Assembly (NCBI GenBank): GCA_014859895.1
Contig: JACZKS010000001.1
Location: 1 to 58,178, forward strand
DNA length: 58,178 bases
Direction of reading: 5' to 3'
Source of the DNA: Rhodospirillales bacterium
Lineage (GTDB): Bacteria; Pseudomonadota; Alphaproteobacteria; Rhodospirillales; Shumkoniaceae
The position numbers and the translations under genes are program-made. Shown one piece after another: positions 28,755 to 37,639 of this stretch. Numbering within the stretch: position 1 is the stretch's first letter; every line of letters begins with the position of its first letter. The notes beneath the pieces were generated by a model. The model saw only the letters and a program-made list of their open reading frames with translations. It was not told where the DNA came from and made no database searches.

Positions 28755-30482
28755 TCAATGGATTTCCGGCTCGGGATCGTCGCGGCCGGTGAATTCCAGG
28801 AAGTCGAAATCGCAGCCTTTGTCGGCCTGCGTGACGTGTTCCTGGTACATGCGGGTATAGCCGCGCGGGAACGGCGATTCGGGTGGCGTCCAGGCGGCCT
28901 TCCGGGCCGCGAATTCGGCCTCGGAAATTTTCAGGTCGAGGCGCCGCTGGGCGACGTCGATCTCGATGACGTCGCCGTTCTTCACCAAGGCCAGCGGTCC
29001 GCCCACGTAGGATTCGGGAGCGACGTGCAGCACGCAGGCGCCGTAGCTGGTGCCGCTCATCCGCGAATCCGAGATGCGCAACATGTCGCGCACTCCCTGC
29101 TTCAGCAGCTTCTTGGGGATCGGCAGCATGCCCCACTCCGGCATGCCGGGGCCGCCCTTGGGGCCGCCGTTCTTGAGCACGATCACGTGGTCGGGGGTGA
29201 CGTCGAGATCCTCGCGGTCGGTCTCGGCGGCCATGTGGTTGTAGTCCTCGTAGACCAAAGCCGGGCCGGCATGTTTGTGGAAGCGCGGGTCCATGGCGGC
29301 CGGCTTGATGACCGCCCCATCGGGCGCCAGGTTGCCGTAGAGCACGGCGGTGCCGCCCTCGGGATAGATGGGATTGGTCAGCGGCCGGATGACGTCGTCG
29401 TTGTAGACCTTGGCCCCCTCGATGTTGGCGCCCAGCGTACGGCCGCTGACCGTCAGGCAGTCGAGGTGAAGCGAATCGCTGATGACGGCGAGCGCCGCCT
29501 TGAGGCCGCCGGCGTAGTACCAGTCTTCGGCCAGGTACTTGCCCGACGGCCGCAGATTGAGGATCACCGGCACCTTGTGGCTGGCGTCGTCAAAGCTTTG
29601 TAGCGACAGATCGACGCCGCACCGTCCGGCCATGCCGACCAGGTGGACGAAGGCGTTGGTCGAACCGCCCAGCGCCATCAGGGCGACCGTGGCGTTTTCG
29701 AAGGCCTCGGCGGTCATGATGTCGCGCGGCTTCAGGTCCTCCCACACCATCTCGACGACGCGCCGCCCCGAAGCGCTGGCCATGCGGGGATGGTTGGCGT
29801 CGGGGGCCGGGATCGAGGACGATCCCGGCAGCGCCATGCCCAGCACCTCGGCCAGCGAGGTCATGGTCATACCGGTGCCCATGGTCATGCACAGGCCGGG
29901 CGAGCGGGCGATGCCCTCCTCGATCTCGTTCCAATCCTTCTGGGTGATGGTGCCGGCTCGGAGTTCGGCCCAATACTTCCAGGAATCGCTGCCGCTGCCC
30001 AGCGTCTCGCCGTGCCAGTTGCCGCGCAGCATCGGGCCAGCCGGGACGAAGACGGTGGGGATGTTCATGCTGGCCGCGCCCATCAGCAGGGCCGGCGTCG
30101 TCTTGTCGCAGCCGCCCAGCAGCACGGCGCCGTCAAACGGGTGATGACGCAGGGTCTGCTCGACCTCCATGGCCAGGAAGTTGCGGTGCAGCATCGGGGT
30201 CGGCCGCTCGAAGGCTTCGGCCAGTGTCATCGCCGGCATCTCGATGGGAATGCCGCCGGCCTGCCAGACGCCGCGCTTGACCTCGTTGGCGCGATCCCTG
30301 AGGTGGGTGTGGCAGCAGTTGATCTCGCTCCAGGTGTTGATCACCGCGATCACCGGCTTGCCCATGAAGTCCTCGCGGGCGAAGCCCATCTGGAGCATGC
30401 GCGAGCGATGCCCGAACGAGCGCAGGTCGTTGGGCCCGAACCAGCGGTGACTTCTCAGATCTTCGGGCTTCTTCTTCGCCAT
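28755..30482 (-). CDS. IlvD/Edd-family dehydratase, sugar-acid type
   Basis: 575 residues. Iron-sulfur ligands expected for the family are C57 (INCCHTH), C125 (GGCDKTTP) and C198 (PGLCMTMGTG). Also present are PGSSSIPAPDANHPRMA and DSRMSGTSYGACVLHVAPES. The length and N-terminus (RSHRWFGPNDLRSFGHRSRMLQMG) match L-arabonate/pentonate dehydratases rather than the branched-chain dihydroxyacid dehydratase. It would remove water from an aldonate to give a 2-keto-3-deoxy acid. Neighbours are a TctABC importer and an HpaI-type aldolase, fitting sugar-acid catabolism. Confidence 0.88.
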   Translation of the reverse strand: MAKKKPEDLRSHRWFGPNDLRSFGHRSRMLQMGFAREDFMGKPVIAVINTWSEINCCHTHLRDRANEVKRGVWQAGGIPIEMPAMTLAEAFERPTPMLHRNFLAMEVEQTLRHHPFDGAVLLGGCDKTTPALLMGAASMNIPTVFVPAGPMLRGNWHGETLGSGSDSWKYWAELRAGTITQKDWNEIEEGIARSPGLCMTMGTGMTMTSLAEVLGMALPGSSSIPAPDANHPRMASASGRRVVEMVWEDLKPRDIMTAEAFENATVALMALGGSTNAFVHLVGMAGRCGVDLSLQSFDDASHKVPVILNLRPSGKYLAEDWYYAGGLKAALAVISDSLHLDCLTVSGRTLGANIEGAKVYNDDVIRPLTNPIYPEGGTAVLYGNLAPDGAVIKPAAMDPRFHKHAGPALVYEDYNHMAAETDREDLDVTPDHVIVLKNGGPKGGPGMPEWGMLPIPKKLLKQGVRDMLRISDSRMSGTSYGACVLHVAPESYVGGPLALVKNGDVIEIDVAQRRLDLKISEAEFAARKAAWTPPESPFPRGYTRMYQEHVTQADKGCDFDFLEFTGRDDPEPEIH

Positions 30483-30532
30483 CGATTACTCCAATTCCTT
30501 GTTCAATAGGGAGCGAGGCAGGCAGGCACCGC

Positions 30533-32035
30533 CTAGGCGGCGGGCTTGGCCCGGCCGTCGCGCCATTTCTGATAGAGCGGGATGAGCACGGAGATCAGAG
30601 CCAATCCCAGGAACAGCGCGCTGATCGGACGCGTGAAGAAAACCGTGCCGTCACCTTCGAACATGATCAGGCCCTTGCGGAATTCGGTTTCCGCCATGGT
30701 TCCCAGGATCATGCCGAGCACGACCGGCGCCGTTCCATATCCGTACTTGTTGAGGAAAAACCCGAGGACGCCGAAAACCAGCAGCAGGTATACGTCGAAC
30801 AGGTTGCCCGACACCCCGAAGGAGCCGATCACGCAGAACAGCAGGATGACCGGAATCAGGAAACTGCGCGGAACGCCCAGTACCTTCACGAACAGTTTGA
30901 TGCCGATAAACTGGAACACCATCATGAAGATGTTGGCGAGGAAAAACGCCATCAAGATACCGTAGACGATGTCGGCCTGTTCGGTGAACAGAAGCGGCCC
31001 GGGGCGCAGGCCATGGATCATCAGCCCGCCCATCAGTACGGCCGCGGCCGCCTCGCCGGGGACGCCCAGCGTGATGGTCGGAATGATGGCGCCGCCGGTC
31101 ATCGCGTTGTTCGAGGTCTCTGACGCGATCACGCCCTCGTCATGGCCGGTGCCGAATTTCTCGGGTGTCTTCGAAAGCCGCCGGGCCTGGTCATAGGCCA
31201 GGAAGGAGGCGACGCTGCCGCCGGCGCCGGGAATGGCGCCGACCGTGGTGCCGATGATGCAACTGGAGAGCACGATCTTCCAGCGCTTGAAGACGGCGCC
31301 GAACGGAAGACCGACGGACCCTACCCGCTGCTGAATTTGGACGACCTTGGATTGCAACGCTTCCTCGGCGTCGGTCAGGACCTGTCCGACCGCGAACAGC
31401 CCGATCAACGCAGGCAGGAAGGCGACGCCCGACAACAGCGACATTTCGCCGAACGTATAGCGGGGAGACCCCGTTGTCGGATCGAGGCCGACCAGCGAGA
31501 CGAAAACGCCGATGAGGCCGGCAACGACGCCCTTGGCGAGGGACTTGCCCGATACCGAGGCGATGATGGTCAAGCCGAAAACGGCGAGCGAGAAATACTC
31601 GGCCGCGCCGAACCTCAGAGCCATTTCGGCGACGGGCGGCGCCGCGAGGCTGAGCACGACGGAGCTGAACAGGCCGCCGATGAAGGACGCGGCGATGGCG
31701 AGGCCGAGCGCCCTGCCCGCTTCGCCCTTCTTCGCCATGGGATAGGCGTCGAGCGTTGTCGCGACCGAAGCCGGCGTGCCGGGAATGTTGAGCAGGGTCG
31801 CGGCGATCGATCCGCCCGAAATGGCCCCGCAGTAGGTCCCCAAGAGCATGCCGAATCCCATGACCGGAGGCATGTCGTAGGTCAGCGGCAACAGGACCGC
31901 AATGCCCATGGCGGCAGTGAGGCCGGGGAGCGCCCCGAAGATGATGCCGAGAATGGTGCCACCGGCAATCGCGGTGATCACCTTGACCTGGAACACTAGG
32001 TCCAGGGCGGCCGCGTAATGGGTGAAATCGATCAT
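30533..32035 (-). CDS. tctA: Tripartite tricarboxylate transporter large membrane subunit
   Basis: 500 residues and about 12 helices. The TctA signatures are GALPGLTAAMGIAVLLPLTY near the N-terminus, GMLLGTYCGAISGGSIAATLLNIPGTPASVATTLD, and GAIPGAGGSVASFLAYDQA with GVIASETSNNAMTGGAIIPT. It forms the transport channel of a binding-protein-dependent, ion-driven importer of carboxylates. The substrate is likely the sugar acid used by the flanking enzymes. It follows tctB by 19 bases. Confidence 0.95.
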   Translation of the reverse strand: MIDFTHYAAALDLVFQVKVITAIAGGTILGIIFGALPGLTAAMGIAVLLPLTYDMPPVMGFGMLLGTYCGAISGGSIAATLLNIPGTPASVATTLDAYPMAKKGEAGRALGLAIAASFIGGLFSSVVLSLAAPPVAEMALRFGAAEYFSLAVFGLTIIASVSGKSLAKGVVAGLIGVFVSLVGLDPTTGSPRYTFGEMSLLSGVAFLPALIGLFAVGQVLTDAEEALQSKVVQIQQRVGSVGLPFGAVFKRWKIVLSSCIIGTTVGAIPGAGGSVASFLAYDQARRLSKTPEKFGTGHDEGVIASETSNNAMTGGAIIPTITLGVPGEAAAAVLMGGLMIHGLRPGPLLFTEQADIVYGILMAFFLANIFMMVFQFIGIKLFVKVLGVPRSFLIPVILLFCVIGSFGVSGNLFDVYLLLVFGVLGFFLNKYGYGTAPVVLGMILGTMAETEFRKGLIMFEGDGTVFFTRPISALFLGLALISVLIPLYQKWRDGRAKPAA

Positions 32036-32054
32036 GCGTATCGTCTCGCGGTGA

Positions 32055-32546
32055 TCACGGCAGGGCCAGGTGGAAGACTGTGTTGAACACGAAGAACAGG
32101 CTGCCGGCGGTAACGGCGAAGAAGGCCGCCGAAACGGCCACGCCCTTCGGCCGTGAAGGCCGGCCGGTTTCCGAGAAAATCAGAAGCTGGTGGACGAGGA
32201 TCAGGAACACCGTGCTGGAGACGATGAAACCCACGGTCTCCATGACCATGATGTAGAAGAAAAGCAGCGCCAGAATGCCGATCAGTAGCACCAGGCGCTT
32301 GCGCATCAGCACGCCGTTGCCTCCACTCTGCGGCGCGCCCACGCTTCGGACATTGGTGACGCTTTGGACGAAGACGAAGGCGGTCAGCGCCTGGATGAAC
32401 ACGCAGATCCAAAAGGGGAAGAACGCCGCGCCGACATCGTTCGGGCCGCCAGCCGGGTCGTCCATCACCAGGCTGCGGTAGGTACCGAACGAGAAGATGG
32501 CGAACAAGGTAAGGGCAAAAAGGGCGTCGCCCTTCACTTTCATCAT
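32055..32546 (-). CDS. tctB: Tripartite tricarboxylate transporter small membrane subunit
   Basis: 163 residues; two adjacent ATGs at the start. Four membrane helices with the usual TctB layout: GPNDVGAAFFPFWICVFIQALTA, then LVLLIGILALLFFYIMVMETVGF and a C-terminal AAFFAVTAGSLFFVFNTVFHLALP. It pairs with TctA. It lies between tctC and tctA, the usual order. Confidence 0.9.
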   Translation of the reverse strand: MMKVKGDALFALTLFAIFSFGTYRSLVMDDPAGGPNDVGAAFFPFWICVFIQALTAFVFVQSVTNVRSVGAPQSGGNGVLMRKRLVLLIGILALLFFYIMVMETVGFIVSSTVFLILVHQLLIFSETGRPSRPKGVAVSAAFFAVTAGSLFFVFNTVFHLALP

Positions 32547-32575
32547 CCCTACTCCTGAAGGAAGGGCCCAAAGGC

Positions 32576-32602
32576 CGAGGCCGGGCGCCAGGCCCGGCCT
32601 CG
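32576..32602 (-). other. Stem-loop between tctC and tctB
   Basis: CGAGGCCGGG (32576-32585) pairs perfectly with CCCGGCCTCG (32593-32602) around seven bases. It lies in the 66-base tctC-tctB gap and lacks a proper T-run on the minus strand. Such hairpins commonly protect the upstream binding-protein mRNA and lower downstream expression, so tctC would be made in excess. Confidence 0.7.
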
Positions 32603-32612
32603 ATCGATCCTG

Positions 32613-33581
32613 CTATTTTTTCTGAGCCGCCTTCAGGCGCTCGGTGGTGGGAATGAAGATGTCGGCCATTTCCTTGACATAGGCGTCCAGATCCTTGCCG
32701 AACAGCGGCGCCACCGTGCCGCCCATCTGCTCGACGACGAACTTCTGGTACGTCGGATCGGCCGAGGCCTTCTTGATGGCGTCTTCCCACTTGGCCTTCA
32801 CCTCGTCCGGCACGCCCTTGGCAACCGAGATGCCCCGCCATTGGGACACCACCCAGTTATGCCCCAGTTCCTTCAGGGTGGGAACGTCGGGGAACAGGTT
32901 GGAACGCTTGTCGCCCATAACGGCCAGCACGCGGATCTTGCCAGCGTCGACGCCCGACTTGACTTCGGCCGGATGGTGGGTGTTGGCGTCGATATGGCCG
33001 CCCATGGTCGCGGCGACGGTCTTGGACCCGCCCTGGTAGGGCACGTACTGGAAATCGAGCCCGAACTTCTCGGCGAAGGCGGCGGCAACGACGTGGGTGG
33101 ACGAACCGAAGCCCGAGAAGCCCATCTTCACCTTACCGGGGTTGGCCTTCGCGTGCTTGATGAAGTCATCCAGGGTCTTCCAGTCGGAATCGCCACGCAC
33201 GGTGATAGTGTAGTCTTCGGTGATGATGCGCGCGATGGTATCGAAGTCCTGATGCTTCCACGGCACGTTGCCCAGCGCCTCGAGCCCGAAAATGGCGTTG
33301 CTGGGCAGGGTGACGGTGTAGCCGTCGGGCTTCGACGAGAACACGGCCTGCGAGATGCCGACCGCGCCGCCGCCGCCTTCGACGTTCTTCGGCACGATGG
33401 TCGCGCCCATGGCCTTTTCGACGTACGGCTGCAGTCCGCGGACCAGCATGTCCGAGCTGCCGCCCGCCGAATAGGGGATGACAAAGGTGATGGGTTTTTC
33501 GGGATAGCCCGCGGCCGCAACGGAGAAAGCTGCGCCGGCCACGGCAAGACCGGTGGTGACGGCGCCCAGTAGCCTTTTCAT
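32613..33581 (-). CDS. tctC: TctC-type solute-binding protein
   Basis: 322 residues with a signal peptide ending near FSVAAAGYPEKP; AAGGAGG lies eight bases before the ATG at 33581. Bug-family segments: YPEKPITFVIPYSAGGSSDMLVR at the mature N-terminus, GGGGAVGISQAVFSSKPDGYTV, and VPYQGGSKTVAATMGGHIDA. These proteins bind carboxylates or sugar acids in the periplasm and deliver them to TctAB. Gene order tctC-tctB-tctA-dehydratase suggests import directly followed by dehydration. Confidence 0.92.
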   Translation of the reverse strand: MKRLLGAVTTGLAVAGAAFSVAAAGYPEKPITFVIPYSAGGSSDMLVRGLQPYVEKAMGATIVPKNVEGGGGAVGISQAVFSSKPDGYTVTLPSNAIFGLEALGNVPWKHQDFDTIARIITEDYTITVRGDSDWKTLDDFIKHAKANPGKVKMGFSGFGSSTHVVAAAFAEKFGLDFQYVPYQGGSKTVAATMGGHIDANTHHPAEVKSGVDAGKIRVLAVMGDKRSNLFPDVPTLKELGHNWVVSQWRGISVAKGVPDEVKAKWEDAIKKASADPTYQKFVVEQMGGTVAPLFGKDLDAYVKEMADIFIPTTERLKAAQKK

Positions 33582-33703
33582 CGTGTATCCTCCTTGTCTG
33601 GTTTGCTGTTACGTCTCCCGCAAGTCCGCCGCCCGAGGCCTGTTGTTTCGGCGATTCGGCGGCGGACCCTTAAAGGCGTTGCGGCGCCCGGTTGGCGGCC
33701 TCG

Positions 33704-34468
33704 TTATCCTTTCATTTCTGCGCATTTCGCGTGAAGGTCGACCAGCATCTTGGCCAAGCCGGTGCTGTCGGACCCCACCACGAAGAACGAATAGCCCTTG
33801 GCCTTCCAAGGGGCCAAATAGTCGAGGGTCGGCGTCAGGATGCCCGCGACCTTGCCGTGCTTGCGGCAGGCGCCGACCACCCGGTCGAGATTGGCCTCGA
33901 AATCGGCGTTCTTGAACTGGCGGGCGATCCCCATGTTGATGGACAGGTCCATCGGCCCGACGAAAAGCACGTCGACGCCGGAAACCGCGGCAATCCTTTC
34001 GGCGTTCTCCACGCCTTCGACGGTTTCGATTTGTACCACCGTCAACAGATTGTCGTTGGCCCTGGCGTAATAGTCGTCGAAACCCTGGCCGAAGCCGCAG
34101 GCTGGCGGCGAACTGGCGACGCCACGGATGCCTTCCGGCTGATAGCGCATCGATTGCGCGGCCTGGTGCGCCTCTTCCGCCGTGTTGACATAGGGAACCA
34201 TGATGCCGGCCGCGCCGAGATCGAGAACCCGTTTGAAGCGGGTCGGCTCGTTCCAGGCGATGCGCACGACGGCCGGCGAGTCGCCAAGGCGGGCAACCTG
34301 GATCTGGTGGACCAGTTCGCTGTAGTCGCCGGACCCGTGTTCGCAATCGATCCACGTCCAGTCGAACCCGGCCCGCCCGATCATTTCCACGGTCAGGGCC
34401 GAGCCGAGTTGCGCGGCAACGCCGAACATTGTCTCGCCCTTCAGGACCCGATCGCGAAGGAATTTCAT
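33704..34468 (-). CDS. HpcH/HpaI-family class II aldolase
   Basis: 254 residues from the ATG at 34468 (MKFLRDRVLKGE). The segments GFDWTWIDCEHGSGDYSEL, GAAGIMVPYVNTAEEA, TVVQIETVEGVENAERI and VDVLFVGPMDLSINMG match the HpaI/2-dehydro-3-deoxyglucarate/rhamnonate aldolase family. Metal ligands are the Glu in VQIETVEG and the Asp in VGPMDLS. The enzyme should split a 2-keto-3-deoxy acid into pyruvate and an aldehyde. It is the first gene of the minus-strand catabolic set, divergent from the GntR regulator. Confidence 0.9.
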   Translation of the reverse strand: MKFLRDRVLKGETMFGVAAQLGSALTVEMIGRAGFDWTWIDCEHGSGDYSELVHQIQVARLGDSPAVVRIAWNEPTRFKRVLDLGAAGIMVPYVNTAEEAHQAAQSMRYQPEGIRGVASSPPACGFGQGFDDYYARANDNLLTVVQIETVEGVENAERIAAVSGVDVLFVGPMDLSINMGIARQFKNADFEANLDRVVGACRKHGKVAGILTPTLDYLAPWKAKGYSFFVVGSDSTGLAKMLVDLHAKCAEMKG

Positions 34469-34525
34469 GATGTGGCTCGCTCCCCAGCGTCGCTCGATTG
34501 TGAGTTGCCGCGCATGCGGCTTTTT

Positions 34526-34545
34526 CTGAGATACTAAGATCTCAG
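34526..34545. promoter_or_regulatory. Candidate GntR operator between aldolase and regulator
   Basis: CTGAGAT (34526-34532) and ATCTCAG (34539-34545) form perfect arms with a six-base spacer, within the 137-base divergent region. A second palindrome, GCCGCGCATGCGGC, is at 34507-34520. FCD-type GntR regulators bind short inverted repeats such as this near their own promoter. Confidence 0.55.
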
Positions 34546-34605
34546 TTGAAGATTGCAACAGCTTTTTGTATGACTTGGCATCGAACCGCGGAGTTGCAAT
34601 TTACC

Positions 34606-35361
34606 ATGCCGAGGCGCCCAGCCAGCCAGAATTCCGTAAAGGCCGGTCTCGAGGGGCCGGGTGGCTTGTTCGCCGGTGCGCCCGGGGGGCGGCAATTCCC
34701 CCTGGATCGCAGGCTGCCGGTTGCGATGCAAATTTCGAACGTACTGCGGGACATGATTCTCAAGCTCGAACTCGAACCCGGCGCCGTCATCTCCAAGGAC
34801 GACGTCGCCCGGGCTTTCGGGGTCAGTTCGATGCCGGTGCGCGAGGCATTGCGCAAGCTTGAAGAGGAAGGCTTGGTGGTGATCAAGCCACAGTCGGGAA
34901 CCTACGTCACCACCATCGACGTCAGATGGGCCAAGGAAGCCCAGTTCCTTCGAATCGGCGTCGAGGCGGAGGTCGTCCGCCATCTCGTGAAGACCATCAC
35001 CGAGCCGGAGATCCAGGAACTCGAGCGCATCCTCGCCCACCAGCAGGTCGAATACGAAGCCGGCGACAAGGAGGGATTTTCCCGGGACGACGCCGCCTTC
35101 CATGCCGCCATGTACCGTATGGTCGGGGTCGGCGGCCTCTGGAAAAAGATCGGCGCCATGCGCGCGCATATCGACCGGCTCCGCCTCATGCACCTGCCGG
35201 TCGGCGGCAAGATGAGCCGCATCCTTGCCGACCATCGCGCCATTGTCGACGGCATCCGGACCCGTGACGCCGAGGCCGCCGAGGCTGCCTTGCGCCAGCA
35301 TTTGTCGGGGACGCTATCGTTCATCGAAACTCTGCGGGAAAGGTACCCACACTACTTCTAG
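34606..35361 (+). CDS. GntR-family regulator with FCD domain
   Basis: 251 residues from the ATG at 34606; TTG 34546 and ATG 34570 lie in frame upstream. A winged helix covers QISNVLRDMILKLELEPGAVISKDDVARAFGVSSMPVREALRKLEEEGLV, followed by an all-helical FCD ligand domain with the metal-site histidines expected (DDAAFHAAMYR, LADHRAIVDGI, AALRQHLSG). It probably represses the flanking sugar-acid genes until an intermediate binds. Divergent placement from the aldolase supports local control. Confidence 0.9.
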   Translation: MPRRPASQNSVKAGLEGPGGLFAGAPGGRQFPLDRRLPVAMQISNVLRDMILKLELEPGAVISKDDVARAFGVSSMPVREALRKLEEEGLVVIKPQSGTYVTTIDVRWAKEAQFLRIGVEAEVVRHLVKTITEPEIQELERILAHQQVEYEAGDKEGFSRDDAAFHAAMYRMVGVGGLWKKIGAMRAHIDRLRLMHLPVGGKMSRILADHRAIVDGIRTRDAEAAEAALRQHLSGTLSFIETLRERYPHYF

Positions 35362-35433
35362 GACGGCGGACTTGTCGGGTTTCACCGGCCCGGCATACAG
35401 TGGACTCCAGGTTTGGGCAAAGGAGGCTGCGCG

Positions 35434-36726
35434 ATGACGACAACCGGTTCGGATGGCGGCGTGCCCCTTCTTGGTTGTGTCGCCGACGATTTCACAGGCG
35501 CGACCGATCTGGCCAACACCCTGGTCAAGAACGGCATGAGGACGGTCCAATTGCTGGGCGTGCCCGACGCCGCGACCCCGGTGCCCGCGGCCGATGCCGT
35601 GGTCGTCGCGCTGAAATCGCGGACCATTCCCGTGGCCGACGCTGTCGCGCAGTCGGTGGCTGCCCTCGATTGGCTGCGGGTGGCCGGTGCCGGTCAGTTC
35701 TTTTTCAAGTACTGCTCGACCTTCGATTCCACCGAGAAGGGCAACATCGGCCCGGTCGCCGAGGCCATGATGGAACGGTTGGGAAGCCGCTTTACCATCG
35801 CCTGCCCGGCCTTCCCCGAGAACGGCCGCACCATTTACAAGGGTCATCTCTTTGTTGGCGACCTGCTGCTTTCCGACTCGAGCATGCGCCACCATCCCTT
35901 GACCCCGATGAGCGATGGCAACCTGGTGCGCTTCCTTGGCCGCCAGACCAAAGGCAAAGTCGGCTTGGTGCCAATCGCCACGGTGGCGTCCGGGGCTAAA
36001 GCCATCCAGGGCGCATTCGGCGAGCTTCAAGAGGACGGCTTCAGCATCGCCATCGTCGACGCCGTGACCGACCGCGACCTGGCCGCCATCGGCGAGGCCT
36101 GCGCCGGGTTGGCCCTGGTGACCGGCGGTTCCGGCGTTGCCCTTGGCCTGCCCGCCAATTTCCGCGGGCAGGGCCGCCTGGCCGACGGCGGCGGCGCCGA
36201 TGCCCTACCCGCCGTGGCCGGCGCCGAGGCGGTGATTTCGGGAAGCTGCTCGCCGGCCACGCTCGCGCAGGTGGCCCGCTTTGCCGACCATGCGCCGCTG
36301 TTTGCCATCGACCCACTGGCCCTGGCCGAGGGCCGCGACCTGGTCGGCGAGGCGCTCGACTGGGCGCGCGGCCGGCTGGGAAAGGGGCCTCTCCTGGTAT
36401 CGGCAAGCGCACCGGCCGCGAAAGTCGCCGAGGTCCAGAAACGCCTGGGCGTCATGGAGGCTGGCGAGCTGGTGGAAAAGGCGATGGCCGCCGTCGCCAA
36501 GGGGCTGGTTAGCGCGGGGGTGAGACGCCTCGTTGTGGCCGGCGGCGAGACGGCGGGCGCCGTGGTCGGTGCCCTGCGCATCCGTGGCCTGCGTATCGGC
36601 CGCGAGATCGCGCCGGGCGTGCCCTGCACGGTGTCGCTCGGCGAACCGCCGATGGCGTTGGCCCTCAAGTCAGGCAACTTCGGCGACGCCGATTTCTTCA
36701 TGAAGGCCTTCCGCACCATGCCATGA
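35434..36726 (+). CDS. otnK: Four-carbon-acid-sugar kinase (OtnK/DUF1537)
   Basis: 430 residues from ATG 35434, with AGGAGG ahead of it; the ATG at 35413 lacks a site. The N-terminal domain begins LLGCVADDFTGATDLANTLVKNGM, the hallmark of the DUF1537 family, and contains FFKYCSTFDSTEKGNIGPV. The C-terminal domain has VAGGETAGAVVGAL and GEPPMALALKSGNFGDADFF, the nucleotide site. OtnK enzymes phosphorylate 3-oxo-tetronates, erythronate or threonate. The usual dehydrogenase and sugar-phosphate aldolase partners are not here, so the substrate is open. Confidence 0.9.
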   Translation: MTTTGSDGGVPLLGCVADDFTGATDLANTLVKNGMRTVQLLGVPDAATPVPAADAVVVALKSRTIPVADAVAQSVAALDWLRVAGAGQFFFKYCSTFDSTEKGNIGPVAEAMMERLGSRFTIACPAFPENGRTIYKGHLFVGDLLLSDSSMRHHPLTPMSDGNLVRFLGRQTKGKVGLVPIATVASGAKAIQGAFGELQEDGFSIAIVDAVTDRDLAAIGEACAGLALVTGGSGVALGLPANFRGQGRLADGGGADALPAVAGAEAVISGSCSPATLAQVARFADHAPLFAIDPLALAEGRDLVGEALDWARGRLGKGPLLVSASAPAAKVAEVQKRLGVMEAGELVEKAMAAVAKGLVSAGVRRLVVAGGETAGAVVGALRIRGLRIGREIAPGVPCTVSLGEPPMALALKSGNFGDADFFMKAFRTMP

Positions 36727-36847
36727 GGACGGCGGCCTCCCGTGCGCGACCTCTTATTGCAGTCGAGCCCGGCGGGATGCTTTCCAACCACCGCGACCAC
36801 AGATAAATCACGAGCGGTTCACCTCAAAGGTGACGCATTTATGACAG

Positions 36848-37639
36848 ATGGCTCCGCGCTCGCAGACCAAACCCGAGACATTTCTCGACGTCGTCGCCGG
36901 TTCGGCCTCGGATGGGGTCCGTCCAATGCCGGAAGGGCCGCATGTCATTGTGCCGCGGCGGAAGATAGTGGGCGTGTTGTTCGGAGCGGTGGTTGGGTTG
37001 ACTTTGCTGAGCCTGGCCGGCCAGTTCGCGCGATTTTACCTTGATCTGCCCACCGTGTTTGGGCTGGTCCGCCTTTTTTATGTCGATCTGGAGAACAATC
37101 TACCGACTTGGTACCAGACGATGGCATTGGCCTTTGCGGCCGTACTTCTTGCGTGGCTCGCCCTCGCCGCGCGCCGGATGCGGGCGCCCTTTTCCGGACA
37201 CTGGCTGGCGCTTTGCCTGCTGTTCGTGTTCCTATCGCTCGACGAAGCCGCCAGCATCCACGAGGCCACCATCGAGCCCTTGCAGCGCATTACTGGCCGT
37301 CCTGGCGGCGTATGGCAGCCGACATGGGTGTTCGTGGGCATTGTCCTCGTGGCCGCCGTCGCGGTGGCCTTCCTGCGTTTTTTCCTGCACCTGCCGCGGA
37401 GCGAGCGCCGGCAGGTGGCGTGGGCCGCCGCGCTATTCGTTCTTGGCGCAATCGGCACGGAGATGGCCACGGCGGCCTTCTTTACCACCTCGGATCCGAC
37501 CTACAAGGCCTCCGTCACTTATGCGGTTTTGGCCCATATCGAGGAACTTCTCGAAATGCTCGGCGTGGTCGTCTTCATCGACTTTCTGCTGCGCCGGTTG
37601 TCCCGGACGGTATCCTTATCCCTTGTGGTCAGCGACTGA
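36848..37639 (+). CDS. Multi-pass membrane protein of unknown function
   Basis: 263 residues from ATG 36848; ATG 36926 is an alternative that drops a polar N-terminus. About six hydrophobic segments (near 41-62, 90-108, 118-135, 160-183, 193-215, 228-250). Distinct features are LSLDEAASIHEATIEPLQRITG between helices and AHIEELLEMLGVVVFIDFLL at the end, placing several acidic and His residues near the membrane. I recognise the SLDE...IHE pattern from unannotated proteins only and offer no function. It converges with the PP-loop gene, overlapping by 24 bases. Confidence 0.75.
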   Translation: MAPRSQTKPETFLDVVAGSASDGVRPMPEGPHVIVPRRKIVGVLFGAVVGLTLLSLAGQFARFYLDLPTVFGLVRLFYVDLENNLPTWYQTMALAFAAVLLAWLALAARRMRAPFSGHWLALCLLFVFLSLDEAASIHEATIEPLQRITGRPGGVWQPTWVFVGIVLVAAVAVAFLRFFLHLPRSERRQVAWAAALFVLGAIGTEMATAAFFTTSDPTYKASVTYAVLAHIEELLEMLGVVVFIDFLLRRLSRTVSLSLVVSD

